Source of the DNA: Syntrophomonadaceae bacterium
Lineage (GTDB): Bacteria > Bacillota > Dethiobacteria > DTU022
Length of the DNA stretch: 14,305 bases
Direction of reading: 5' to 3'
Assembly (NCBI GenBank): GCA_007127255.1
Contig: SKZS01000138.1
Coordinates: 1-14,305 of the forward strand
The translations under genes and the position numbers were made by a program. This document shows positions 1 through 6,911 of the stretch, in pieces; position 1 is the first letter of the stretch; each line of letters begins with the position of its first letter. Under the pieces are notes generated by a model that saw only the letters and a list, made by a program, of their open reading frames with translations, was not told the origin of the DNA and did not search any database.

Positions 1-723
1 GGCACAGAACCCGGTGTCAGCTTGACGGATGCTTTTGGTAATGCCGATTCCAGTGTTGTTCTGCTCTGGTCTTCCAGCCTCGGCGCCCTGGTTACCCTGG
101 TTATGGTTCTGGCCCAGAGAATTGTTCCACTCCAGGAATCAATCGATACAATCATTAACGGAGCTAAGTCTGTATTTCCGGCCCTGATCATCCTGGTCCT
201 GGCCTGGGCCTTAAGCTACATTTCAGGAGAACTCGGTGCAGCAGATTACCTGGTTGGTTTAGTTGAAGCAGCCGGAATTTCGGCGGCAATGCTACCGCTG
301 CTTATTTTCCTTCTCTCCTGCTTTATGGCTTTTGCAATGGGCACCTCCTGGGGGACCATGGGTATTGTTACCCCGCTGGCCATCCCGGTCGCCTTTGCCT
401 TAGGCGGAGAACCGTTCCTGATTCCGACCCTGGCTGCCGTTCTTACCGGAGCCATTTTTGGTGACCACTGCTCACCAATCTCCGACACCACTATTCTTTC
501 CTCGACCGGTGCCGGAGCGGACCATATCGACCACGTTCGTACCCAGATACCATATGCAGTTACAGGTGCGGTTGTGGCGGCAGTATTTGGTTTCATCCCT
601 GCAGGACTGGGCGTTCCCCCGATTATTTCTATCATAGTCGGAATTGTTGTCCTGATTATCTTCGTCAAGCTTGTCGGTAAGTCAACGGCAACCGTTGAGG
701 ATATAGATGCTGCAGGCAAATAA
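1..723 (+). CDS. NhaC-family Na+/H+ antiporter, C-terminal part
   Basis: The reading frame is open from base 1, so the gene begins outside the window and only about 240 C-terminal residues are present. It is an integral membrane protein with about six hydrophobic segments. Two conserved NhaC signatures are visible: the GTSWGTMGIVTPLAIP stretch and the GDHCSPISDTTILSST stretch. NhaC proteins exchange Na+ for H+. The same superfamily also holds malate/lactate exchangers and a predicted lysine transporter group (LysW). Because an acetyltransferase and a lysine aminomutase follow, uptake of lysine or a related amine is possible, but this is inference. A strong terminator directly follows, so the gene probably ends its own transcription unit. 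Family assignment is confident; substrate is not. Confidence 0.88.
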   Translation, partial: GTEPGVSLTDAFGNADSSVVLLWSSSLGALVTLVMVLAQRIVPLQESIDTIINGAKSVFPALIILVLAWALSYISGELGAADYLVGLVEAAGISAAMLPLLIFLLSCFMAFAMGTSWGTMGIVTPLAIPVAFALGGEPFLIPTLAAVLTGAIFGDHCSPISDTTILSSTGAGADHIDHVRTQIPYAVTGAVVAAVFGFIPAGLGVPPIISIIVGIVVLIIFVKLVGKSTATVEDIDAAGK

Positions 724-761
724 AACATGGTTTAGCAGCTGTGTTACTAAATAAGCTAATT

Positions 762-797
762 AAAGGAGTCGGCCTTACCGGGCCGGCTCTTTTTTTT
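762..797 (+). terminator. rho-independent terminator after the NhaC-family gene
   Basis: A nine-pair GC-rich stem (766-774 with 781-789, one G-U pair) has a six-base loop and is followed by eight T residues (790-797). An A-run before the stem can pair with the T-run. It lies about 40 bases after the antiporter stop codon. Confidence 0.9.
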
Positions 798-877
798 CAC
801 TTTTATTTTAACTACTGAGCCTATTGTTCTGTTCAATTATAAGCGGCGCCAGTAAACTGACATTGTGCTAAACGAGG

Positions 878-902
878 TTAACAGCAGAGAGTTATTAACA
901 GC
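878..902. repeat. 8 bp direct repeat upstream of the acetyltransferase promoter
   Basis: TTAACAGC occurs at 878-885 and again at 895-902, 17 bases apart from start to start, ending 14 bases before the proposed -35 box. The spacing could suit a regulator binding site, but two short copies may also be chance. Confidence 0.25.
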
Positions 903-915
903 GGATAAAAAAAAT

Positions 916-944
916 TTTCCACCCGGCCGATAATTTGTTACAAT
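916..944 (+). promoter_or_regulatory. probable sigma-A promoter for the acetyltransferase/aminomutase run
   Basis: A -35-like TTTCCA (916-921) and a -10-like TACAAT (939-944) are separated by 17 bases, with transcription expected to start near 951, about 44 bases before the acetyltransferase ATG. The -10 is good and the -35 matches consensus at four of six positions. The preceding gene has its own terminator, so a promoter is expected here. The rest of 798-994 holds nothing else recognisable apart from a short direct repeat. Confidence 0.5.
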
Positions 945-994
945 GATTAAGGCATCAACAATTACAATATCGAACTTAAAAAGGAACTAGCCGC

Positions 995-1438
995 ATGGAA
1001 ATTAGACTGGCGACAGCTGCAGACGAACCGGAAGTATGCCGCCTTTGGACAATGCTTCTTAAGTTTTATAACAAACAGGCTTCCCCAGAAGTGCTGCAGC
1101 GCAGCTACCGCTATGTGGTTAATCACCCCCATAAAGTCCTCGTTTTTATTATCCTCATTGAAGGCGTGGTGACCGGCACTGCCAGTTTGCATCTCGGGCA
1201 TTATTCTACCTGGCAGGATAATTGGTACGGTCATATCGAAGATGTCGTTATCGACCCTGAGTATCGTGGACGCGGCCTGGCCGAACATATAGTAAACCAC
1301 GTTATTTCTGCCGCTAAAGAGCAGAACTTAAGCCGCCTTGAATTAAATGCCCTCAGCAGCAACCATGCAGCCCGTAGATTGTATGAAAAACTAGGGTTTA
1401 CCAACCAGTCTGTAGTCTACGAGCTCGATTTAATATAA
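995..1438 (+). CDS. GNAT-family N-acetyltransferase
   Basis: A 147-residue single-domain acetyltransferase that would transfer an acetyl group from acetyl-CoA to an amine or similar acceptor in the cytoplasm. The acetyl-CoA pyrophosphate-binding motif A is clear: beta strand EDVVIDPEYRGRGLA (residues 82-96, R/QxxGxG/A form) followed by a helix. Motif B is seen near residues 115-135 (LELNALSSNHAARRLYEKLGF-type ending). An AAGGA ribosome site lies nine bases before the ATG. It ends 21 bases before the lysine aminomutase gene and is probably cotranscribed with it. Beta-lysine acetyltransferase (AblB) is the classic partner of lysine aminomutase, but AblB proteins are much longer (around 270 residues), so this would be a different acetyltransferase. 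Substrate is unknown. Confidence 0.9.
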   Translation: MEIRLATAADEPEVCRLWTMLLKFYNKQASPEVLQRSYRYVVNHPHKVLVFIILIEGVVTGTASLHLGHYSTWQDNWYGHIEDVVIDPEYRGRGLAEHIVNHVISAAKEQNLSRLELNALSSNHAARRLYEKLGFTNQSVVYELDLI

Positions 1439-1459
1439 AACCGGAAAGGAGTATATCAA

Positions 1460-2701
1460 ATGCGTAATTACCGGGATATACCGTTATGGAAAGATGTTAC
1501 TGCAGAAGAATGGAACGATTGGCACTGGCAGGTGCGCAACCGTATCACCACCCTGGGGCAGTTAAAACAGGTTATCGACTTAAACGAAGAGGAGGCAGAG
1601 GGGCTTGAAAAATGCCTGCAGACATTTCGGATGGCCATTACTCCTTACTACGCTTCGCTGATGGATCCTACTGACCGGGAATGCCCTGTGCGCAAACAGG
1701 CAGTGCCCACTTCGTTGGAACTGCACCGGGCCGGTTCTGATATGACCGATCCCCTGCACGAAGATATCGATTCTCCTGTAGAAGGTTTGACCCATCGCTA
1801 TCCAGATCGCGTGCTCCTGCTCGTAACCGACCAGTGCTCGATGTACTGCCGGCATTGCACCCGGCGGCGCATGGCCGGAGGCAAAGATGAAGCGCGCACC
1901 CGGGCCCAGATTGATGCAGCAATCGATTATGTGCGCCGGACCCCTGTTGTCAGGGACGTGCTTATTTCCGGGGGAGACGGGCTTCTCATCGGAGACGATC
2001 TGATCGAACATATTCTCAAAGAACTGCATTCGATCGAACATGTGGAAATAATTCGCTTTGGCAGCCGTGCACCGGTGGTTATGCCACAGCGTATTACTGA
2101 GAAGCTGTGCAAAATGCTGGCCAGGTACCATCCCATTTATTTAAATGCCCACTTCAACCATCCGAAGGAGATAAATGAAGTATCCAGGGCCGCCTGCGAA
2201 CGTTTGGCCAATGCCGGGATTCCCCTGGGCAACCAGTCAGTACTGCTGGCCGGAGTTAACGATTGTCCTGAACTGCTAAAGAAACTGAGCCATGAACTGC
2301 TTAAAATAAGGGTTCGCCCCTATTATCTCTACCAGTGTGATCTTTCCCAGGGAATCGAACATTTCCGGACTTCAGTCAGCGCGGGTATCGAAGCGATAGA
2401 AAACCTGCGCGGGCATACCACCGGCCTGGGAGTCCCTACTTTTTGTGTAGATGCCCCCGGCGGCGGCGGGAAAATACCGGTTATGCCCCAGTATTTAGTC
2501 AGCCAGTCAGCCAACCGGGTGGTCCTGCGCAATTTTGAAGGCGGGGTTTACTCCTATACCGAACCAAAGAGACTGGTTGATCCCGATATTCCCTGCAAGA
2601 TATGCGGCGGCAGCCATAATGATTATGACGTCGGCGTCGCTTCGCTGTTAAACGGCCGCGCCGTGGCCATGGAACCGACTGAAAAGAAAGAAAAAAACTG
2701 A
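1460..2701 (+). CDS. kamA: lysine 2,3-aminomutase, radical SAM and PLP dependent
   Basis: Converts L-lysine to L-beta-lysine using a [4Fe-4S] cluster, S-adenosylmethionine and pyridoxal phosphate. The 413-residue protein matches the family length. The radical SAM cluster motif is CSMYCRHC (C126, C130, C133). The PLP lysine is K338 in a DAPGGGGK motif. D294 (CDLS) and D331 (VDAPG) align with the two aspartates that bind the lysine side-chain amine in the clostridial enzyme. Glutamate 2,3-aminomutase has Lys and Asn there, so lysine is the likely substrate. Cysteines at 269, 379 and 382 fit the zinc-site region of the family. An AAAGGAG ribosome site precedes the ATG. The gene lies between an acetyltransferase and corrinoid methyltransferase genes. 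Beta-lysine could feed osmolyte synthesis, lysine fermentation or the neighbouring pathway; the sequence does not decide which. Confidence 0.93.
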   Translation: MRNYRDIPLWKDVTAEEWNDWHWQVRNRITTLGQLKQVIDLNEEEAEGLEKCLQTFRMAITPYYASLMDPTDRECPVRKQAVPTSLELHRAGSDMTDPLHEDIDSPVEGLTHRYPDRVLLLVTDQCSMYCRHCTRRRMAGGKDEARTRAQIDAAIDYVRRTPVVRDVLISGGDGLLIGDDLIEHILKELHSIEHVEIIRFGSRAPVVMPQRITEKLCKMLARYHPIYLNAHFNHPKEINEVSRAACERLANAGIPLGNQSVLLAGVNDCPELLKKLSHELLKIRVRPYYLYQCDLSQGIEHFRTSVSAGIEAIENLRGHTTGLGVPTFCVDAPGGGGKIPVMPQYLVSQSANRVVLRNFEGGVYSYTEPKRLVDPDIPCKICGGSHNDYDVGVASLLNGRAVAMEPTEKKEKN

Positions 2702-2710
2702 CCAGCCATC

Positions 2711-2749
2711 AATAAGTTAAAAAGGTGTCAGAGATAAATTTAACTTATT
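2711..2749. repeat. 39 bp palindromic dispersed repeat, copy 1
   Basis: Starts nine bases after the aminomutase stop codon. Perfect 11 bp inverted arms (AATAAGTTAAA at 2711-2721 and its complement at 2739-2749) flank a core containing AGGTGTCAGAGA. A second copy at 13388-13426 matches at 37 of 39 positions. There is no T-run after the stem, so it is not a classic terminator. It resembles the short palindromic GGTGTCAGA/GGGTCAGA-type extragenic elements often linked to REP-type transposases, but no transposase gene is in the window. Confidence 0.85.
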
Positions 2750-2785
2750 CAAGGGTGGATGGTTTGCACTAGAGAGGAGATTATG

Positions 2786-4252
2786 ATGAAACAACGTAAA
2801 TTTCAACCGCCATGTTCAAAACTGACCTTTAAAGTTTTGAGCGAACGCGATATAGTCAAGATACATGAAGCAGCCCTGGAAGTTATGGAGGAGGCAGGAG
2901 TGCGTTTTCCCTCCAACCGGGCCCTCGATGTTTTAGAAGAGGCGGGATGCAGTGTAGACCGTGAAAGCATGATTGCCAAGCTGCCCTCCGATCTTGTCAT
3001 TAAAACTTTGCGCCAGGCCCCGACCCGCTTTTTACTGGCCGGGCGCGACCCCAAGGACGATCTCTGGATCGATGACCGCACTTCACACCTTTCGACCGAT
3101 GGCTGCGCCGTCGATGTCTACGATATAGATACAGGTGAACTGCGCCGCTCCAAAAAGCAGGATATTGTTAATGCCTGCAAACTGGCCGACTACCTGCCCG
3201 AGATTTCATATATCTGGGGGCCGCCGGTCAGCGCCCAGGATATTCCTGCCCATATCCGGCCCCTGCATGAAATTGAAGCCAGCATGAGCGGCACAACCAT
3301 GCACATTCAGCCGGAAACGGTTATCTCTCACGAAATTGCCCACTTCGCCCTGGAAATGGCGGCAGTGGTAGCCGGCGGAAAGGAAAAGCTGCGCAGGCGT
3401 CCGCTTTTTTCCTATATGCAGTGCGCCACTGACCCCCTCGGTCAGGACGGCGGCAGTCTCGATGCCTCGATGGTAGCTGCCGAATGGGGCATTCCGACCG
3501 GTTTTATGCCCATGCCAATGTCCTGTGCCACCGCACCGGCCACCCTGGCCGGCAACCTGGTGGTTACCACCGTTGATGCAGTTAGTCCGCTGGTGCTGAT
3601 GCAGCTGGTCAACCCCGGCACCCCGGTCTATTTTGCGGCGGCGCCGACCGCTATCGATATCAAGACCGGCGGATACACAGGAGGAGGTCCCGAAGATTTC
3701 CTGCTGGCGGCCGCTTTCAGTGAAATATGCCATTTCTACCAGATACCTCTCGCCGTTGGAGGGTTCGCCACCGGTGCCAAGCTTCCCGACTGGCAAGCTG
3801 CTGTCGACAACAGCTTCGCCGGTCTGATGCCTGTGTTGACCAACACCTCGATCATCAACGGCGCGGGAACCCTAAACGGATCTAAAATCTTTTCCCTGCA
3901 GTCCCTGGTCATGGATGCCGAAATATACAGCATCATTGCCAAGACCTCGCAGGGAATTGAAGTTAACGAAGACACGCTTGCCGTAGAACTGATCAAAAAG
4001 GTCGGTCCCGGCGGCAACTTCCTGGCCGATAAGCATACCCGCAGGTACATGCGCGATATCTGGCAGCCGGTTGTTTACGACCGCAAGCCTTACGGGCAGT
4101 GGGAAGAAAGCGGCCGCAGGGGCGCTTTCGAGGAAGCAACCGAACTGGCCCGCTGGGTAATCGAAAATCATGAAGTCGAACCCCTCGACGAGGGTGTCAA
4201 AAAAGAATTCGCCGCGATCATCAAGAGAGCGGACCAGGAACTGGGAAATTAA
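2786..4252 (+). CDS. MttB-superfamily (non-pyrrolysine) corrinoid methyltransferase, first copy
   Basis: A 488-residue protein of the trimethylamine methyltransferase superfamily (COG5598), a TIM-barrel enzyme that moves a methyl group from a methylated amine to the cobalt of a partner corrinoid protein. The family pattern is visible throughout: N-terminal helix with IHEAALEVMEEAGVRF, mid-protein PMPMSCATAPATLAGN, LVNPGTPVYFAA, LPDWQAAVD, INGAGTLNGS and a C-terminal KVGPGGNFLADKHT segment. Length is that of full MttB, without any internal UAG codon, so it lacks pyrrolysine, as in glycine betaine (MtgB), proline betaine and carnitine demethylases. The start at 2786 is chosen because AGAGGAG lies six bases before it; ATGs at 2759 and 2783 are alternatives. 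The corrinoid protein gene follows after 15 bases and is its likely partner. Substrate cannot be read from sequence. Confidence 0.9.
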   Translation: MKQRKFQPPCSKLTFKVLSERDIVKIHEAALEVMEEAGVRFPSNRALDVLEEAGCSVDRESMIAKLPSDLVIKTLRQAPTRFLLAGRDPKDDLWIDDRTSHLSTDGCAVDVYDIDTGELRRSKKQDIVNACKLADYLPEISYIWGPPVSAQDIPAHIRPLHEIEASMSGTTMHIQPETVISHEIAHFALEMAAVVAGGKEKLRRRPLFSYMQCATDPLGQDGGSLDASMVAAEWGIPTGFMPMPMSCATAPATLAGNLVVTTVDAVSPLVLMQLVNPGTPVYFAAAPTAIDIKTGGYTGGGPEDFLLAAAFSEICHFYQIPLAVGGFATGAKLPDWQAAVDNSFAGLMPVLTNTSIINGAGTLNGSKIFSLQSLVMDAEIYSIIAKTSQGIEVNEDTLAVELIKKVGPGGNFLADKHTRRYMRDIWQPVVYDRKPYGQWEESGRRGAFEEATELARWVIENHEVEPLDEGVKKEFAAIIKRADQELGN

Positions 4253-4267
4253 GGGGGCTACAAAACC

Positions 4268-4921
4268 ATGGAAAAAGATAAATTGCTGGAAGAAATGAGA
4301 ACCGCCGTGATAGAAGGTGAAATAGAAGAAGGAGAAGCCCTGGCCCGCCGGGCTTTAGAAACAGGCCTGGATCCCCTGGAATGTATTGAAAACGGCTTCG
4401 TGGCCGGTATTAATAAAGTCGGCGCCCTTTATGAGGAGGGCGATATGTTCCTGCCCGAACTGGTCGCCGCCGGCGAAGTTATGAAAGAAGCGCTGGCCAT
4501 TCTCGAGCCGGAACTGCTTAAAAACAAACAGGCAAGAACTATCCTGGGTAAAGTGATTATCGGTTCAGTAGCCCACGACATACACGATATCGGCAAGGAT
4601 ATCGTAGCTTCGATGCTTACCGCATCTGGGTTTGAAGTGCATAACCTGGGAATTGATGTTCCAGGTGACACCTTTGTGGCCCGGGTCAGAGAACTGAAAC
4701 CGGATATTTTAGGGATGTCAGCCCTGCTAACCACGACCATGCCCGAGCAGAAAAACGTAATCGAAATTCTTGAAGAAGAAGGTCTGCGCAAAGGAGTAAA
4801 AGTAATGGTCGGCGGCGCACCGGTAAATAAAGAGTGGGCCGAAGCGATCGGGGCTGACGGTTTTGCCGAAGATGCCGTGGAAGCAGTGAAGGTAGCCAAA
4901 ACATTAGTTGGCGGCAAGTAA
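4268..4921 (+). CDS. methyltransferase corrinoid protein, MttC/MtbC type
   Basis: A 217-residue cobalamin-binding protein that carries the methyl group between methyltransferases. The N-terminal helical cap domain spans about residues 1-90. The B12-binding Rossmann domain has the DxHxxG motif as D104-I-H106-D-I-G109, where H106 should be the lower cobalt ligand. It continues with SALLTTTM (151-158) and GGAPV (182-186). Length matches the methylamine corrinoid protein family. An AAGGGGG ribosome site overlaps the stop of the upstream methyltransferase. It is flanked on both sides by MttB-type genes, so one carrier may serve both. The second-stage methyltransferase to tetrahydrofolate and the reductive activator of corrinoid proteins are not in the window. 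Confidence 0.94.
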   Translation: MEKDKLLEEMRTAVIEGEIEEGEALARRALETGLDPLECIENGFVAGINKVGALYEEGDMFLPELVAAGEVMKEALAILEPELLKNKQARTILGKVIIGSVAHDIHDIGKDIVASMLTASGFEVHNLGIDVPGDTFVARVRELKPDILGMSALLTTTMPEQKNVIEILEEEGLRKGVKVMVGGAPVNKEWAEAIGADGFAEDAVEAVKVAKTLVGGK

Positions 4922-4923
4922 AA

Positions 4924-5164
4924 ACAAGCAAGTCTCCCTTTTAAGGGTAGAACAAGCAAATCTCCCACCGAAGGGAGTACAAGCAAGTCTTCCAACGAAG
5001 GAAGAGCAAGTTAATCTCCCTCTAAAGAGGTGAACAAGCAAATCTCTCCCCGCAGGGAGAGCAAACAGATATCCCTCTTCAGGGGGGACAAGCAAATCGC
5101 CTTTCGAAGGAGAGAACAAACAAGTCTCCCTCCCCCTTTACGGGGGAGGGTCGGGGTGGGGGTG
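4924..5164. repeat. tandem array of eight ~27 bp hairpin-bearing units
   Basis: Units begin near 4924, 4952, 4979, 5005, 5034, 5061, 5088 and 5116. Most open with an ACAAGCAA-like segment and a pyrimidine run, then a short loop and a complementary purine run. Paired arms: 4936-4939/4944-4947, 4962-4966/4973-4977, 4988-4993/5000-5005, 5019-5022/5027-5030, 5044-5050/5055-5061, 5072-5077/5082-5087 (wobble pairs), 5100-5103/5107-5110 and 5128-5136/5142-5150. The arm sequences differ from unit to unit but each pairs with itself. The last unit is the longest and runs into a G-rich tail (5151-5164) like a widespread C-rich intergenic repeat. The array starts three bases after the corrinoid protein stop. 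The remainder up to 5256 holds only a weak hairpin (5201-5207/5218-5224) and the next ribosome site. Confidence 0.88.
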
Positions 5165-5256
5165 ACTGAGTTGCAATTCACAACCTCCAGCCCCAAAACA
5201 CCGGCAAAAAACAAAAATTGCTGGTTTGCTAAATTAACAAACAGGAGGTTGCCTTA

Positions 5257-6738
5257 ATGGATAAATATACATTCTCCGGTCAGCCGGTCCTTCGCCTGCT
5301 GAGTGACGAGCAAATAAAGTTGATTCACGAAAAAGCGTTAAACGTCCTCGAAACAAGCGGTATAAAGTTTGAATCGGACGAAGCCTTAAAGATCTTAAAT
5401 GATCACGGCGCTGCAGTCGATTTCGATAAAAAGATCGCTAAATTCAGCCCCCAGATGGTGGACGATGCTGTTAAAAAAACGCCTTCCACCCTGCAGCTTT
5501 ACAACCGCGAAGGAGAGGCTTCCGCTGATTTAAGCGGCAATAATGTTCACTTCGATCCGGGCTCTTCCCTGATCAAATTTGTCGAATCTGACGGTAAAAC
5601 TGTGCGCAAATCGGAATCGAAAGACCTGGTGCAGATTTGCCGGGTCAACGATGCCCTGGAGAACATTCACCTGCAGTCCACCTCCGTGGTTTGCTACGAC
5701 GTGCCCAAGCCGATCGGCGACAGCTACCGTCTCTACATCTGTTTGAAAAACTCCCCCAAACCGGTAATTACCGGCGCTTTCAGCGTTCCCGGGGTGACTC
5801 ACATGCGCGATATGTTGGCCGCGATAGCCGGGGGAGAGGATAAACTGCGGGAAAAACCACTGGCTGTATTCGATATATGTCCCTCGCCTCCGTTGAAGTG
5901 GACCCATATCAGCTCTCAGAACATAATCGACTGCGCCCGCTACGGACTGCCCATGGAAACAGTCTCCATGCCCATGCCCGGTGCGGCAACTCCGGTTACT
6001 TTAGCCGGTTCAGTCGTTGTTCATACCGCAGAAACTTTAAGCGGTGTGGTTTTAGCCCAGTGTGTAAACCCGGGCGCTGCAGTTGTCTACGGTGGCGCTC
6101 CTGTCCATTTCGATATGCATTACGGGACCACGCCGTTGAGCGCCGTGGAAGCAACCATGGTTGCCGCTGCCTACTCGCAAATAGGTAAATACTTCGGTAT
6201 GCCCACCCACACCTATGCCGCCCTCAGTGATTCTAAAGTGATCGATATGCAGGCCGGTTTCGAAACCGGGATCAGCGGCGTTATTGCCCAGCTGGCCGGC
6301 ATCAACATGATTTCCGGAGTCGGCGCCCTTGATTTTGTCAGTTCTTTCAGCCTGGAAAAACTGGTTATCGACCACGAAATTTGCGGGACTGCCCTGCGCC
6401 TGCATCGCGGTATCGATTGCTCACCCGAGTCTCTGGCCGTTGACCTGATTAACGAGCTGGGTCCGGGCGGTGTATACCTGGAAACAGAGCATACTTTCAA
6501 TCACTTTAAAACCGAGCCTTTCATTCCCTCGACTGTGATTGATCGCCGCGATCGGGGCAGCTGGGATGCGGAAGGGCAAAAAGATATCTTCCAGAGGGCC
6601 CGGGAACGGGTTAAGGAAATTAAAGAAACTCACACTCCCGCTTCCCTGGATAGCGATCGTGAAGCAAAGCTGGATCAAGTCACCCGCGATATAATGAAAG
6701 AGCTGGGAGTAGAAAGCCTTCCCCAGGGTCCGAAATAA
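5257..6738 (+). CDS. MttB-superfamily (non-pyrrolysine) corrinoid methyltransferase, second copy
   Basis: A 493-residue paralogue of the first methyltransferase, with the same landmarks: IHEKALNVLETSGIKF near the N-terminus, PMPGAATPVTLAGS mid-protein, CVNPGAAVVYGGAP, the SKVIDMQAGFE segment, ISGVGAL, and ELGPGGVYLETEHTF near the C-terminus. It has no internal amber codon. The two copies are clearly divergent and not a recent duplication. They may act on different methylated amines, or on successive methyl groups. A strong AGGAGGT ribosome site (5243-5249) sits seven bases before the ATG. The gene is separated from the corrinoid gene by the hairpin repeat array and may still be cotranscribed. 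It ends the plus-strand run, before a terminator. Confidence 0.9.
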   Translation: MDKYTFSGQPVLRLLSDEQIKLIHEKALNVLETSGIKFESDEALKILNDHGAAVDFDKKIAKFSPQMVDDAVKKTPSTLQLYNREGEASADLSGNNVHFDPGSSLIKFVESDGKTVRKSESKDLVQICRVNDALENIHLQSTSVVCYDVPKPIGDSYRLYICLKNSPKPVITGAFSVPGVTHMRDMLAAIAGGEDKLREKPLAVFDICPSPPLKWTHISSQNIIDCARYGLPMETVSMPMPGAATPVTLAGSVVVHTAETLSGVVLAQCVNPGAAVVYGGAPVHFDMHYGTTPLSAVEATMVAAAYSQIGKYFGMPTHTYAALSDSKVIDMQAGFETGISGVIAQLAGINMISGVGALDFVSSFSLEKLVIDHEICGTALRLHRGIDCSPESLAVDLINELGPGGVYLETEHTFNHFKTEPFIPSTVIDRRDRGSWDAEGQKDIFQRARERVKEIKETHTPASLDSDREAKLDQVTRDIMKELGVESLPQGPK

Positions 6739-6773
6739 GGGATGGCAGCAAAATAGTATATTAACTGTAGTCT

Positions 6774-6819
6774 AAAAGGGCTTCCGGCGGGTTAATTGTT
6801 CCGCCGAAAGCCCTTTTTT
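6774..6819. terminator. two-sided rho-independent terminator between convergent operons
   Basis: A long stem pairs AAAAGGGCTT-C-CGGCGG (6774-6790) with 6801-6817 around a ten-base loop, with one C-A mismatch. A T-run (6814-6819) follows on the plus strand and a shorter one (four T) on the minus strand. It serves the second methyltransferase gene and, about 95 bases beyond its stop, the oppositely directed oxidoreductase operon. Confidence 0.88.
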
Positions 6820-6911
6820 ATTTTTGCCGCCTTAAGATCAGGCATAAACCTGGCGACATTTCTACTGTAATATTCTCCAGCGCCATATACCTAAGAGCGA
6901 TATCTTCAAGT

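Noticed and set aside
246..728. Minus-strand reading frame opposite the antiporter
   Set aside because: It is a shadow of the plus-strand membrane protein frame, with no ribosome site or recognisable domain; the same holds for the other long antisense frames in the window.
2759..2785. Upstream ATG at 2759 as the first methyltransferase start
   Set aside because: Its ribosome site is poor and too close, while AGAGGAG lies ideally before the ATG at 2786, where the family-like sequence begins.
4924..5164. Possible CRISPR array
   Set aside because: The units are only about 27 bp with no separate constant repeat and unique spacer; the variable part is self-complementary, and no cas genes are present.
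4904..5257. Open reading frames on both strands through the repeat array (for example 4904-5119 and 5011-5214 minus, 5030-5257 plus)
   Set aside because: They exist because the ~27 bp period keeps frame. The peptides are nine-residue repeats typical of translated intergenic repeats, with no plausible gene structure.
2786..6738. Pyrrolysine-containing methyltransferase
   Set aside because: Both MttB-type frames run full length without any internal TAG, so pyrrolysine decoding is not needed.
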